A stretch of DNA of 64,000 nt from Euryodendron excelsum. Lineage: Eukaryota > Streptophyta > Magnoliopsida > Ericales > Pentaphylacaceae. The notes beneath the pieces are model-generated. The model searched no databases and was not told the DNA's origin. It saw nothing but the letters and a program-made list of their open reading frames with translations. Of the stretch, positions 35,738 through 47,122 are shown piece after piece. The DNA is taken from positions 21,269,501 to 21,333,500 of the forward strand of contig CM065392.1 in assembly GCA_033060915.1 (NCBI GenBank), read 5' to 3'. How positions within the stretch are numbered: the stretch's first letter is position 1; every line of letters starts with the position of its first letter. The translations under genes and the position numbers were made by a program.

Positions 35738-36908
35738 TTAGTCTATAAAGCTCTTTCAAAATTTTAACAACACCTTAAAAATGGTAAATGTAGTTCATGG
35801 ATTCATTCCTTGCATGCATTTGCCCCAGTGTGGGGGGTGGCTCCCAGTTTGGGTTTTTGAATGAAAACTATTTGCGGCGCTAGTAGGCTCGCCAACAAAT
35901 TGCTTTCTATTTGGGAGAATGAAATGATGGCTCCCCTTCATTTTGAGAATTTAGCTACTTACTGCTTTGCCAAGATATCCTTCGGGGGTTACTCGGATTC
36001 CAACGAGCTACATACTAAGCGTCACCTCTCACCCTTCTGTACTTTTTATTTCTCTCTCTTCTCTTTTCAGAATCAGAGATTATTTCTGCTGAAAGCGGTG
36101 CTTGCGCTATCCCATCCTCTAAGTCAAGGTAAAACATTTTGAAGGAGAAATTCCTAGAGAAGAAGACATCATTCATGAAGTGTCATAAGACAATGATACA
36201 AACATAAAAACTTTGGATCTTTTTCATTTAGATGATATTATTTTCATACTCAAATTCGAATTGAAAATTGGAAGACAAGTTTGAAAGAAATTCTCCTTTT
36301 TTGGAATAAATGCCTATGGCTGGTTTTTGAATCATGTAGGCATCCTTCACACTCCATTTTCCAGGTGTGTCATCTGATTGAACAGGGATGGCTTCAGAAA
36401 TTTAAGGTCTGGTGGAGCGAAAATATGGTGTCGGGGTCATAGCTTTGCATGAATTATGAATTGGGTGGGGTGCTAGAGAGATTTTATCAGTTTGATTGTG
36501 CTCTTGGACTTGAAAAAAGAAAAACAAAATGCAGTTAGTATGTGGAGTTGAAGATTTTATACAATGCATGTTCTATGGAATCCCTTCTTCGGAATCTAGG
36601 CATGATGTTGAATCCATTTTGGGGGTAGAGTTTTGCCCATGTGTGCAATACAATATCTCTTTGGCATGGGCCGGTTGATGTTTTTTTGTTTTGGCAATCC
36701 CACCTCCATGGACGGAGAGAGATTTAGGCCTCTCTTCATATATGGTTCTATGCATGCCATGAATCCTTAGGGTTACGTGAACCCTTTAGAGTTTAGGTAG
36801 GCTTCTTTTAGCAGGAGATTGGATTTGCTACTTTCTCTCTACAGTTAATTGAATACATGAGAATGCAATGCCTTGAGTTTCTTGGCACTGTTGTCTTAGA
36901 ATGGATAT
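35738..36908 (-). mobile_element. Remnant of Tat/Ogre-like internal (gag-flanking) sequence
   Basis: Two parts match the better-preserved element to the right. About 35810-36080 resembles 47400-47880 (CCAGTGTGGGGGGTGG, CCCCTTCATTTTGA). About 36530-36900 resembles 50190-50790 (ATACAATGCATGT, TTAGGGTTAC, GAATGCAATG). The coding part between them is missing. No credible gene is seen. It is the insertion target of the plus-strand LTRs on both sides. Confidence 0.6.
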
Positions 36909-37912
36909 TGTAAGCACCCCATTTTTGCCGGCTCTGCAATCTCCGGCCCAACCAGATCTAGTTTTCAAACATCACAACACATGCGAGCCCAAGACGGTTC
37001 TTTCAAACTCCAAATGATCGCTTCCCAGACCCATAAGGCCCAATTGAAGTTAAAAAGACCGTATTGCCCTTAGGCACTCCAGGCATCTTTCTAAGACCGG
37101 GCAGTCTGGGAACCAACACCATCTAGGTAGCTTCCCAAGATTGGGCGATTTCTGGGACCAACACCTTGTCAAATTCTAGACAGTTCACTTCTGGCACCTA
37201 TTAGCCCACCAATGTAGAATGTTCGCTATTTTTTAGTTCTCCGAGACCAGGCGTTTTCGGGGACCAACACCACCTCACAGATAGCTTTTTTAGACCAGGT
37301 GTTCTCAATAACCAACACCACCCTCCAAGTAGCTCTCTGAGACCGAGCGGTCTCAAAGACCAACACCGCACAGGTAGCTTTTCGAGACTGTGTGGTCTTG
37401 AGAACCAACAACTAAGTCAACACTGGCACCTACTAGTCCAACTTAGTGAAAAATGACCAAACTTGCCCCTTGGGCCTCTAGGCACGTCTTAAGAAAGTTC
37501 AAAATCCCTCAAGACGGTAAGTCCATTATTCCAAAGTGTTCCTAGATAATTAGGTGTACTCAATACACCATGCTATCCAATTTTGGTCCCATCCCGGTCA
37601 ACTTTGGTCAAAATGACTGTTTTATCCCTAGACAGCTCCAACACAATACAAATCTCACCAAACAGCAAAAACGTTCTTCCAAGATCGTCCCTAAATAGTT
37701 CAACATGCTCAACACGTCACTCCAATCCATCAAGACCCTTTTCGATCAAGCCCGAACAAAATAACCATTTTATCACTGGCAGCCCGAACGTGCCCCAAAA
37801 CTACACTGACTCTGGGCATCGAACGGCGGATCTCACCATATGCTTCTGTTAAACCCAAGGTGGGCCCCATGACTCTAAACACTCCCGACTCAATGAAAGT
37901 CCCCTAGAGCAT
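36909..37912 (+). mobile_element. B-type LTR, first 1.0 kb of U3
   Basis: It starts TGTAAGCACCCCATTTTTG and runs like the reverse complement of 33860-34866, with GGTCTCAAAGACCAACACC-type repeats. It is cut at 37913 by the large minus-strand element. Its continuation is not found inside the window. Confidence 0.8.
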
Positions 37913-40900
37913 TGTCGCACCCCAATTTTTCGTACTCAAGAAAAACACACACAAGTGAGAAAAACATGATACTCTCTTGTTAGAACTCATTCTCCTAGAA
38001 GAATGAGTATGACTAGGTTTGAAATAAAAAAATGATCTGATTAAGGGCTTTTGAAAAAAGTTTTGGGGTTACCACCTAACTTGATTAAGGTGAGTTAGGT
38101 CACCTAAAACTAAGCATAATCCAAAGGTTACACTTAGGGTTTTTTAAAAGGTTTCGAAAACTTCCTCAAGAGAGGGCTTTTAAGAAAAGAGGTTGTTTGG
38201 CAACCTTCGAAAAGATTTAGGCCCTTTTTAAAAATAACTCCATTTTGGTCTTTGAAAATAGTGATCCTAGGTTCGGAGGTTGGTTACATGTAGGGAAGAC
38301 GCACCAAGCCATCACCCTACCCCGCCCTTGTGGTACCTACATGTCTATTCACCCTAGGTTCACTCATTTAGAATCTTTGATTAACAAATGTCCAATACTA
38401 TCCACTTTAGAAAAGAACTATATAATGCATGATGTGCAAGTGCAAAAATAAGATGTGATTTTGAAAGTAGATTTAAAGATTTGATTTTGAAAATAGATTT
38501 TAAAATAAGATTTAATTTTGAAAATAGATTTGAAAAGAAGATTTGAAGTTCGAAAGAAGGTCTTAAAAATTGAAAACTTGAAATAGATTGTGGAATTGGA
38601 AGTTTGAAAAAAGTTGTGATTGTACCCATGAGAATTGCCTACGCATCCCTTTTTGGGAATCAGGTCAGTCGTAGTTCTTACAAGAGTCTGATAGAAAGTA
38701 AATAATTTGAGGTTTTCACAAAGTTTTACTTGAAAAGTGTTTGATTCAAAAAGAGTTTGATTTGAAAAAGGGTTTAATTTGAACTTGGAATGGAAGATTT
38801 GAAATCAAGATTTGATTTGAAATTGAACCTAGACTTAGAATTGAACTTGAAAAAGAGTTTGAACTTTGAAAGAGAACTTGGACTTGATTTTAGAAAGAAG
38901 GAGTTGAGTTTTGAAAATATTTTGACTTAGATTGAAGTTGAAAAACCATCTTAGTTTAAAAAGGAGTTCTAGAAAAGAGTTGAAACTTTCTAATTTTGAA
39001 TTAAGGTTGAACTAGGGTTTAGGTACCCTAGGGTTTAGGTATGCTAGGGTTAGAACATATAGTTGAATTAGGAAGGTTTGATTTTGATTTGAAAGATTTG
39101 ATTTGATTTTAGAAATCTTAGAATTAGGAAAGATGAGATTTAGGAAAGGTTTGAAAATGATTTGATTTGATTTAGAAACACTTGACTTGGAATGGTTGGA
39201 AAGATTTGACTTTGATTATTTGATATGAAAGAGTTTAGAAAGTTCGGTTTAGGAAAGATTAGATTTTAGAAATCTTTGAATTAGGAAAGTTTCAAAATAG
39301 AAAAGTTCCATTTTAGAAAAGTGCTAAATTAGGAAAGTTTTCATTTTAGGAATGTTTCATTTTAAGAAATTTTCATTTTAGGAAAATTTTAAATTTAGAA
39401 AGTTTGAACTTAAGAAAATTTCGAATTTAGAAAGATTTGATTCTTATTTCCTAAGACAGAATATTAGATTTGAAATGGAATTGGAAATGTTAAATTTTGG
39501 AAATATAGAATTTGGAGACCTATGATTTGGTGTAGAAAAAAATATTTTGGAAATCTTTGATTTAATGTAGAAGATAGTTTTTGGAAACCGATGATTTGAA
39601 GCAAAAGAGGAAGTCATGTTTCTAGGAAAGAGAATTAGGGTTTCCTAACCATAGAATCTAGGGCTTGACTTAGACTCCAAAAAAAAGAGTTTTTGGGAAA
39701 GTAGACCTTTTGAAGAGAGTTTCTAGGAAAGAAACTTGAAGAGAGTTTCTAGAAAGTGAATTTTTTAAAGGAAGTTTAAAAAGAGTTTTTAGAAGGTAGA
39801 TTTTTGAAGAGAGCTTTTGGAAAGAAATTTAAAAAGAATTTGGAAAAGAGATTTTTGAAGAGAACTTTTGGAAAGGAGTTTAAAAAGCAATTTGGAAAGG
39901 AGTTTAAACATGAACTTTTAAAAACCTTTTGAATATCTCACTTTTCTAAAACTATTCTAACCATTAAAAGAATAGAACCATTTTAAGTTGGTGATTTTGA
40001 AAACAACATCCATTTGAAATATGGACCAATATGATCACATTGAATATCACACTTTGCTAAAATAACCCTAACTATGGAATGGTTAGAATCATCTTAAGAT
40101 TGTGGTTTTGATGAAAAACAATTTAGGGTTTATACCCAAAATATGGACCTTGATGGTCACAATAAATATAACACTTTTCTAAAACAACCCTAACCATGTA
40201 ATGGCTAGAATCTCCTTAAGAATGTGATTTTGAAAACAAGATTTTGAATGCAAGTTTGAAAAGGAGTTTTGATGCAAGTTTTGAAAACAACTTTGAATTG
40301 ATATATGATATGCACAATGGAAATAAGTTCGTGAACGTACAAGGTTAGGCTTCACCACATAATCAAAGGAGCCGAATCCACACGATCTAAGGTTGAACTA
40401 GAAAAAAGCCCCTAACGCGGTGACTTTCAACAGTCCTTCCTATGCATGAATCAGGGAGTCCCCTATTTTAAGCATGCAAGAAAGAGGAATAGAAGATGGG
40501 GGATTAAAATAGAAGAAAACTCAAGTGTGTTAGGAGGAAGAAGAGAGAGGGGGTAGTATATAAACATAAAGAGAAAGCCTAACTCGTCTTTTACTTGTTT
40601 TACTTACTTTGTTTGCTTTACTTTGCTTAATCCTTGAAAGCTTCCAAGTTGCAGCACTTTGAGTCTTCAATAGAGGCTTGTGCATGAGTGTATAGAATGT
40701 GTATAAGCTAGGGTTAAAGTGTATAGAGGCTAGGGTTTGAAGAGACTAAAGAGAGCTAGGGTTTAGAGAGACTTTGAGCTCTATATTTTAAAAAATAAAG
40801 TTTTTGAACTGAGCTTGTGGACACTTTGCATGTAGGGGGAGGCTCTATATTTATGGACACAAGACTAGCCTAGCGCCTATTGTAGTGGCAGTATGACAAA

Positions 40901-42485
40901 TTTCCTACTGGTGCCACTAGGAGTGGCGCCAAGCCTATATTTGGCTTGGCGCCACTGGTAGTGGCACCAACCACTTAGAAAATTTTTTAAAGGCGGTAAG
41001 AAACATATCTTTCGACCTTTGATACACAAGGCAAAAGATTTGGGCGCCTATACTAGTGACTACCATGTAATTTATGGGTTAGTTGTATTAGGTGTGACTC
41101 TGAAAGGTCCATGAATGTTCTAGGAGACTTGGAATGATTTAGAAAGCCAAGAATGGGTAGAAACCCTTGAAATAGTGTTCCGAGGGTAACGAGCTTAAGA
41201 AACAATGCCAAAATGTTTAAAAAGGCCAACCGCGCCATTAGGGACAAAATGGTCAACTAGACAAGAAAATCATTGGAATGGACTTTGAATATCTTATGAG
41301 AAGGCTTGAAGGTTGCAAAAGTTAATTAGAATGTTCCAATGGATTGCCGATTTGATACCCAGAATCGGTGTGGTTGAAAAAGGTGACCGGCCCACTAGGG
41401 GCAAAACGGTTATTTTGTATTGGACTTACCAAAATAGACTCGGAGTGTTTTGAAAATGTGCTAGAAGATTGAGAATATTATTAGAAGCATCCTCCAGATG
41501 TTACCGGTTTGATACCTAGAGCCGGTATGGTTCTCGGAGGCGCTCGGATGCCAAGAGGCAAAATAATTATTTTGACCGGATGGTCTCAGAATTGCTTCGG
41601 AACCTACTGGAAGGTATTTGAACATGCTGGATCATCTTTGGGATGGTCTTGGAAAGGTGGACTTACTGTTCTGAGGACTTAGGTATTTTCTCGAGAAAAG
41701 TGCCGAAAAAGGCCCAAAGGGCAGTTTGGTCATGGGTTTTGAGTGTTTCCGTCACTCTGACGGTATATGACGAGTTAGTTTATGAAGGCATCTAGTCCTT
41801 GGTAAACGTGTCACGGTCAAGAGGTGAGTTCGGTCCCGTGACATAAGGGGTTTGTTGGCAATTCCTAATGTCAACTTGTTTGCAAGTGTTTCCACCACTT
41901 TGACAGTTATGGTGTTTGCGAGTGTTTCCACCACTTTGACGGGTGCATTCATTCTAGAGATTGCCTGATCTCGAGAAGCTGCTAGATCGACTTATCGTCT
42001 AAGGAATCAACTTTCTCAAAAGACGTGCCAAATAACGGACATTCTACATTAGCGAGCTAGCAGGCACCAAAGGTGAACCGTTCTACCATATCGGGGACTT
42101 GGGTTCCATCTCAATCGACGGGTTTGATGGGAATTACCGTTTCGAAGAGTTTTCCCAAAAAATATATCGGACTAGATAGACTTACTACCAGAAGGATCAA
42201 CTTTCTCGAAAGGCGTGCCAGATTTGATTTGGATTTGAAATTTAATTTGAGATTAAAATGGGGACTTACCATCTCTAGGAAGACGTGTCGATTGGAATAG
42301 GACCGAGCAATGCCATAATGGCATTTTGGTCATTTTGTCTCTATTGGGATCAGTAGGCCCGTGAAGCGATTGATTAATTAGATTGAGTCTGAAAATTGAC
42401 TTGGACTTGAATGTGTTTGTATTAGTTTTAATATGAGTCTAGAGGGACTAGAGATTGCCAAGCGGGCAAAAATGGGGTGGTTACA
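37913..42485 (-). mobile_element. 3' LTR of the large minus-strand element, A subfamily (4573 bp)
   Basis: It starts TGTCGCACCCCAATTTTTCG and ends GGGGTGGTTACA. The polypurine tract follows at 42486. It pairs with the LTR at 51632: both share the same private wording (for example around 38440-38600 and 52150-52310). The left flank AGCAT (37908-37912) is the expected target duplication, but its partner is lost. The TATA box near 40845-40855 (minus) and dyads at 40910-40930 and 40948-40968 are recognisable but mutated. Confidence 0.88.
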
Positions 42486-42500
42486 GCTGCCCCTCTTTTT
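42486..42500 (-). other. Polypurine tract (minus strand)
   Basis: On the minus strand it reads AAAAAGAGGGGCAGC directly before the 3' LTR start. It defines the 3' end of the internal region. Confidence 0.8.
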
Positions 42501-42685
42501 CTGTCTTTTCTTGTCGAAGACAGAAAACGATAAAGGAAAAGCGTTCCATGTTGACCATGAGGCGATCAGAGGGACGGACTTTGAAAATTTTTGAAGATTA
42601 GAACTTGAAAATGGATATCCAGCCCAATGGGTCATTTAAAACCTAGTTTTGGTAGGGAAAAAGGCAAAACTGCCCAGAATTTGAC

Positions 42686-42764
42686 CTTGGCACCACTAGT
42701 AGTGGCGCCAGGCTTAAAATTGCCTTGGCGCCACTGCTAGTGGTGCTAGGCCTAGGAATAAAAT
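42686..42764 (+). promoter_or_regulatory. LTR-like dyad module upstream of the antisense gene
   Basis: Two dyads (42689-42709 and 42727-42747) have arms GGCACCACT/AGTGGCGCC and GGCGCCACT/AGTGGTGCT with 3-base spacers. They are separated by an AGGCTTAAAATTGCCTT-type linker and followed by AATAAAAT (42757-42764), a possible TATA box. This is the module seen upstream of A-type LTR TATA boxes, but here it lies in internal sequence and faces the antisense mobile-domain gene. The corresponding position in the copies at 5773-7365 and 21017-22000 lacks it. Confidence 0.5.
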
Positions 42765-42951
42765 CATAAACATTTCTAATTCAAAGCTTCACGGGTTGTG
42801 TAAAATTTTGAGAGAGTTTGTGTGGGATTTTGAGTGTTGAGCTATGTGCATTGAAGTAGTGACTTTGGGGAATGACGGGGAAGTGCTGGAAGTAGTCACC
42901 GTCGTTGGAATAGTCACCGAAGAAAAAGATTTGGTCAGAGAATTCTAAGAT

Positions 42952-44338
42952 GTGAGTTTTTTTTTGTTTTTTTTGTTGATTTGGATATATAGAACTCCGT
43001 TTGAATTGTGTAAATAGTCGAAGCTGATGCTTTGATGTGTTTTGAACACTCTAATGGAGTTACTTTTGCATTTTGACGCTCATTTGATTGAATTCGGGTT
43101 GTTTTGCTTGTTTACGAAAAGAGGATTTTTGCAAAAATTGAGGATTTGCTCCTATAGCTTTGGGTAATAAGTTTTTCAGCTAGATTTTTATACTATGTGC
43201 CTTAGAAAAATGTGTTTAACAACCATATGCAATTTCGTAATTTTTTGAAAATTTTTAAATTGTTTATTTATTGAAAAATAGAAAAATAGGTTGAAAAACA
43301 AGAAAAATTAGAAAATAATAGAAACATCTAACTTTAACCTCTAGAAAAATGTGAGAATATTTTAGAAAACATTTGAAGTAGTTTTGAAAAAATTTTGCGA
43401 CAATCTTGAAAATCTTTGAATTTTAGAAAACGGAACACCTATTTGAAAATTTGAAAATCTTAAGAATGTGCACAAACTATTTTATGTGTTTGTGATATTG
43501 TGAAGTGCACTATTTGCATCGTGTTGTGGTGTCATAGGCATTGTAGAGACCATTTTTAAATGGGATTCTGCCAAAATTTTCAAAATTTAAGGAAAGAGTT
43601 CGAAAATCTTTGAAATGAGATCTTTTTTAGGGGAAAAGATATGAAACCTTTGAGGGTGGGGCCTTTTGGCAGAGAAGGCCCCAAGAAACTCAGTGAGGCC
43701 TAAAACTATTGATAGAAAAAATTAGAAAGAATTTTGAAAATGAAATTTTGAATAAAGCTGTCGAGGGAAATATTTTAGAAGATTTTGAAAATGGATTTTG
43801 AACTTGGAAAACTTAGAATTTGATAAGAATTATGGAAAAAGGAAATTTTTGAGGATTGAAATTTTGATAATTTTTTAGGATTAATTTTTGAATGAGACTT
43901 TTTGAGGGAAAAAAATTTAGAAAACCTTGAAACTTGATTGGAATAGAAATTTTTTAAGGAGAAACTTGAGATGGACTTTGATTGAAAACTTTTAAGATTT
44001 ATTTTAAAATGAACTTTTGATTTTGAATTAGAAGTTATTTTGATTTGAAATTTGGATAAAACGTGTAGAAAATTCGCTTTGACTTGAAATTTGACTTTTG
44101 AAAGCAAAATGTTTAGAAAATTTGTTTTGACTTGAAACCTAATGTTTTTTTAAAACAAAATGTATAGAAAATTCATTTTTACTCGAAATTTGAATTTTTG
44201 AAGACATAGTGTGTAGGAAATTCATTTAGGCTTGAAATTTACTTTTTTCGTGTTTTTTTGATCCTTTCCCTCTGTTACCTACCTTTAACCTTTTGAACTG
44301 TACTTACCATGTATTGACATCCTTACCTTGGTTTTCAG
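42952..44338 (+). other. Candidate 5'-leader intron of the antisense gene
   Basis: A GTGAGT donor at 42952 is followed by a T-rich stretch. The acceptor TTGGTTTTCAG ends at 44338, and the ATG follows two bases later at 44340. Much of the interval is the usual 3' internal A/G-rich sequence of the retroelement. Donor and acceptor are good by eye, but no transcript evidence is available. Confidence 0.4.
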
Positions 44339-44339
44339 G

Positions 44340-46204
44340 ATGGTTAACCTGGGTGATGGCTATTCGGAGAGGAGGCGTTGATCTAAAAAGAGTGCTTGCA
44401 TGGATTTTGTTGGTAGTTCTAGCCATTCCAGAGATAGTCGTAGATCAACTGGCCAAGCATTATTTAGCCAGAGTAGGAGGGAGAGTAGACCTCCAGTCAA
44501 CCCCTTCCCTCCAGTTGAGCCAGCCTTTGAGGAGGAGATGGACACTAAGGACGAGGCACCAAGCCTCAGAGATCGGGTGATAGGTTATGGACGAGCTTCC
44601 ACTAGGCGTCCGCAGACAGATGCAAATCTTAGGGACTTAGTGGTACCAGATATTCCTTCACTGGGGGATTTAGCCTATCATCCCAGCGTATACTCTTGGC
44701 AGCAGCTGCCTTCTCCCCTGGTACATGCATCTTTCAGAGGGGCCATCCATCTTGTTTTTAGCACCATGCAGCGGGCAGCTCCATCTTATCGGGCCTTCTT
44801 GGTGGAGATCGGGTTTGGAGCCTTTATGGAATTACAGGCTAACCGTTGAACAGACATTTAGTGCTGGCCTTGATTGAGAGGTGGTTTGGTGAGACGGGTA
44901 CTTTCCATTTTATGGGCTTCGAGCTGGGTCCTACTCCATTGGATTGGGCCATCATTAGGGGGACTTTCTTTTGTCAGTTGACAAATCACCCTACAGTCAA
45001 TCAGCAGGGCCGATGCATGCGCTTTGTTGGACTTGCCACCTCCCAAGCGTTTCGCTTTTCCAGTTTCTTGGCTTTGTCAGGATGAGAGTACCTTTGTTGT
45101 TGAGCCACCACCTGCCTGACAAGATATTATGAGGCGACGACTTGTTTTGTACATCATTTTCAGCTGTTTTTGTAACAACAATAAGTCGTTCGTCCCTTTT
45201 CGATTGGTGAGCAAAGTAGCCAATCTGGGAGCTTTATCTGAGCTGGACTGGGGGTCTTTTTCCTTTGGCTGCTTCCTTCGATCCATGCGAGTCTGTACTA
45301 CCTCCTACTGGGGTAGTGTGATTGGTTTTTGGCCCTTTCTTGTCTGGTGGAGCTATGAGTATTTGTCGGTCTGCTGTCCCGAGGTTATAGAGGCTGATCT
45401 TTATCCTCGAGCTTTGAGGTGGGCTCGTAATCAGGTGGCCCAACAATCTGAGATCACTGACTTTGTGACGATACGGGCGAACCTGGAGATGATTGAGGCG
45501 GGGAATGTGACTTGGTGGCCCTTTATCAGATCGATTCATTATGAGGCCATTAGGTACTTGGCCCCATTGTCTTTATCGAGGGTTTCCTTTCTCAGTGATG
45601 ATTCTTGGGAGTCCGATCTGGGAGATTGGCATTGGCGCCAATTTCACAAGGAGTTCTGGTCAGTAGGGGATCTGCCAGAGTACATGTTCGGAGCCTTGGT
45701 TGAGGGAGTTCATATTCCATATCAGGAGCGTTAGCCAAGTGCCAGTTTCTTACTTCCTCCAAAGACTAATTATGCCATACATTTTGGAGCTCATTTAGTA
45801 GGTGTTTTCACACAGTTTGAGGTGGTGGTCGATGGGTACGCCGTTAGTCAAGAGGTGGTGGACTTGTGGCATCAAGCCAGAGGATATGTGCCACAAACTG
45901 AGTTCACTGCTGTGAGGGATTAAAGGGACCGGTACCAAACTGAGAAGGACCAGTTCCAGATGGAGAGGGATCATTTCCAAGCCGAGGTAGCTACTTTAAC
46001 TGCCCTGTTGGCTTAGATGGGAGGTAGCAAGGTATATCGTCCTTTCTTTTTTTCTCTTCTTATTTTGGAGTTGTTTAGTAATTCATTCGCTTTTGCTGAT
46101 TCCAAATTTTCTTTCTTGTAGGATGCTAGTGCTTCCATAGCCGTTCGCCTCCCCTAGAGCCAGGTTTTGGAGACTTCGACCTGGACATTGACTTTGATCT
46201 GTGA
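44340..46204 (+). pseudogene. Plant mobile domain (PMD, MAIL-like) gene, antisense to the retroelement
   Basis: The plant mobile domain is found in host MAIL1/MAIN-type nuclear proteins and in plant transposons. The reading is: a Ser/Arg-rich N-terminus after ATG at 44340; GFGAFMEL; then NRHLVLALIERWFGETGTFH (from 44846), the classic PMD start; then LGALSELDWGSFSFGCFL and FLVWWSYEYLSV (45220-45370). A Gln/Glu-rich probable coiled coil (YQTEKDQFQMERDHF, 45930-45980) follows. A 90-bp intron with AAG/GTATAT and TTCTTGTAG borders spans 46032-46121, and the last exon ends in GFGDFDLDIDFDL and a stop at 46202. Breaks: stops at 44379, 45117, 45732, 45921 and 46014, and frame slips near 44838, 45030-45060 and 46155. 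It lies between gag and the 3' LTR, on the opposite strand. Confidence 0.85.
46032..46121 (+). other. Intron in the PMD gene
   Basis: The borders are AAG/GTATAT and TTTCTTTCTTGTAG/GATG. The interval is 90 bp and T-rich. Coding-like text lies on both sides, and the acidic C-terminus appears only after it. Confidence 0.6.
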
Positions 46205-46762
46205 TGAGTGCCCCTTGCCATAGGCTCGGATTCTCTTCTGTATTCTATCCTGGAGATGTATTCAGTTTCATTATTTAGATAGTTTATTTTGTAAATTTTG
46301 CATAGAATGGATATTTATGATTCAGATAGTGAGATGGATATATTAATACACGGACAAGAAGGGATATTTATGATTTACATAACTAGGTATATGGACAGAT
46401 GCATGTATAGGGATGATGATGATATATATTTATTACATGAGATGATATTAAATTGTATTGGTAACTTCTGTTTCTATAAGGATCTATATCCTATGTATGC
46501 GAAGCTTATGTCGAAATTTTATCAAAATACATACACCTGTTGGGGATGCAACAGTTAATACAATGAATGAGGCACTATCAAATTATACATCCTTGAAATG
46601 GCAACTCCTTCCTTGTCAGGGGTTTGGTCTCCCTTTTGGCTCAACCCTATCTTAACTGAATGATAGCATTTTGTACCTTTCTTATCCTCTTGATCGGCTT
46701 TGAATTTCTACCTTGGGTTAGTGTATGGGATCATTTAGTTTGAACTCTCAACCCTTGGGGCT
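46205..46762. other. No gene recognised; probable 3' flank of the PMD gene
   Basis: AT-rich sequence with TTATTTAGATAG and simple GATGATGATGATATATA text. An 86-codon plus-strand frame at 46298-46558 has no recognisable domain. Confidence 0.35.
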
Positions 46763-47122
46763 TTAGCAATAACTTCCTTGACCTTTAGCAGAGCGATGAG
46801 CAGCCAAATCTTTCAATTTGAGGAGACTTTGTTGTAGGACCGTAACATAGGCTAAGTTATGGGGTTTCAAAATAATGGGATATGCAGGCTCAAATTTAAT
46901 GTCACTTTCAATAGGGCATAGATCCATACCATCCTTGATTGTTTTTTTAGTAGGGTTAGCATCCTTCTTCAGCTTTGGCAACACATCTGACTCATTTAAA
47001 ACAAGCAATTCATTTTCAATCAGAGTGGACTTTAATATGATTGTAGTGTAAGCCATGGTTTTGGGTTTTACAAACAAAGGTAAAGGCTCAAACCTATAGA
47101 TTCTATTAGGCTTCTTTATCAC
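46763..47122 (-). CDS. Unidentified open frame in the internal region, minus strand
   Basis: 119 codons on the retroelement's own strand, downstream of gag in element order. It is Lys/Leu-rich with no catalytic motif that I can see: no YxDD, no DTGS or DSG protease motif, no integrase HHCC. It may be a remnant of the polyprotein or chance. It is listed because it is the longest sense frame between gag and the antisense gene. Confidence 0.25.
   Translation of the reverse strand: MIKKPNRIYRFEPLPLFVKPKTMAYTTIILKSTLIENELLVLNESDVLPKLKKDANPTKKTIKDGMDLCPIESDIKFEPAYPIILKPHNLAYVTVLQQSLLKLKDLAAHRSAKGQGSYC

Noticed and set aside
45234..45539. 101-codon minus-strand frame opposite the PMD gene
   Set aside because: It is the shadow of the plus-strand PMD reading, which has domain similarity.
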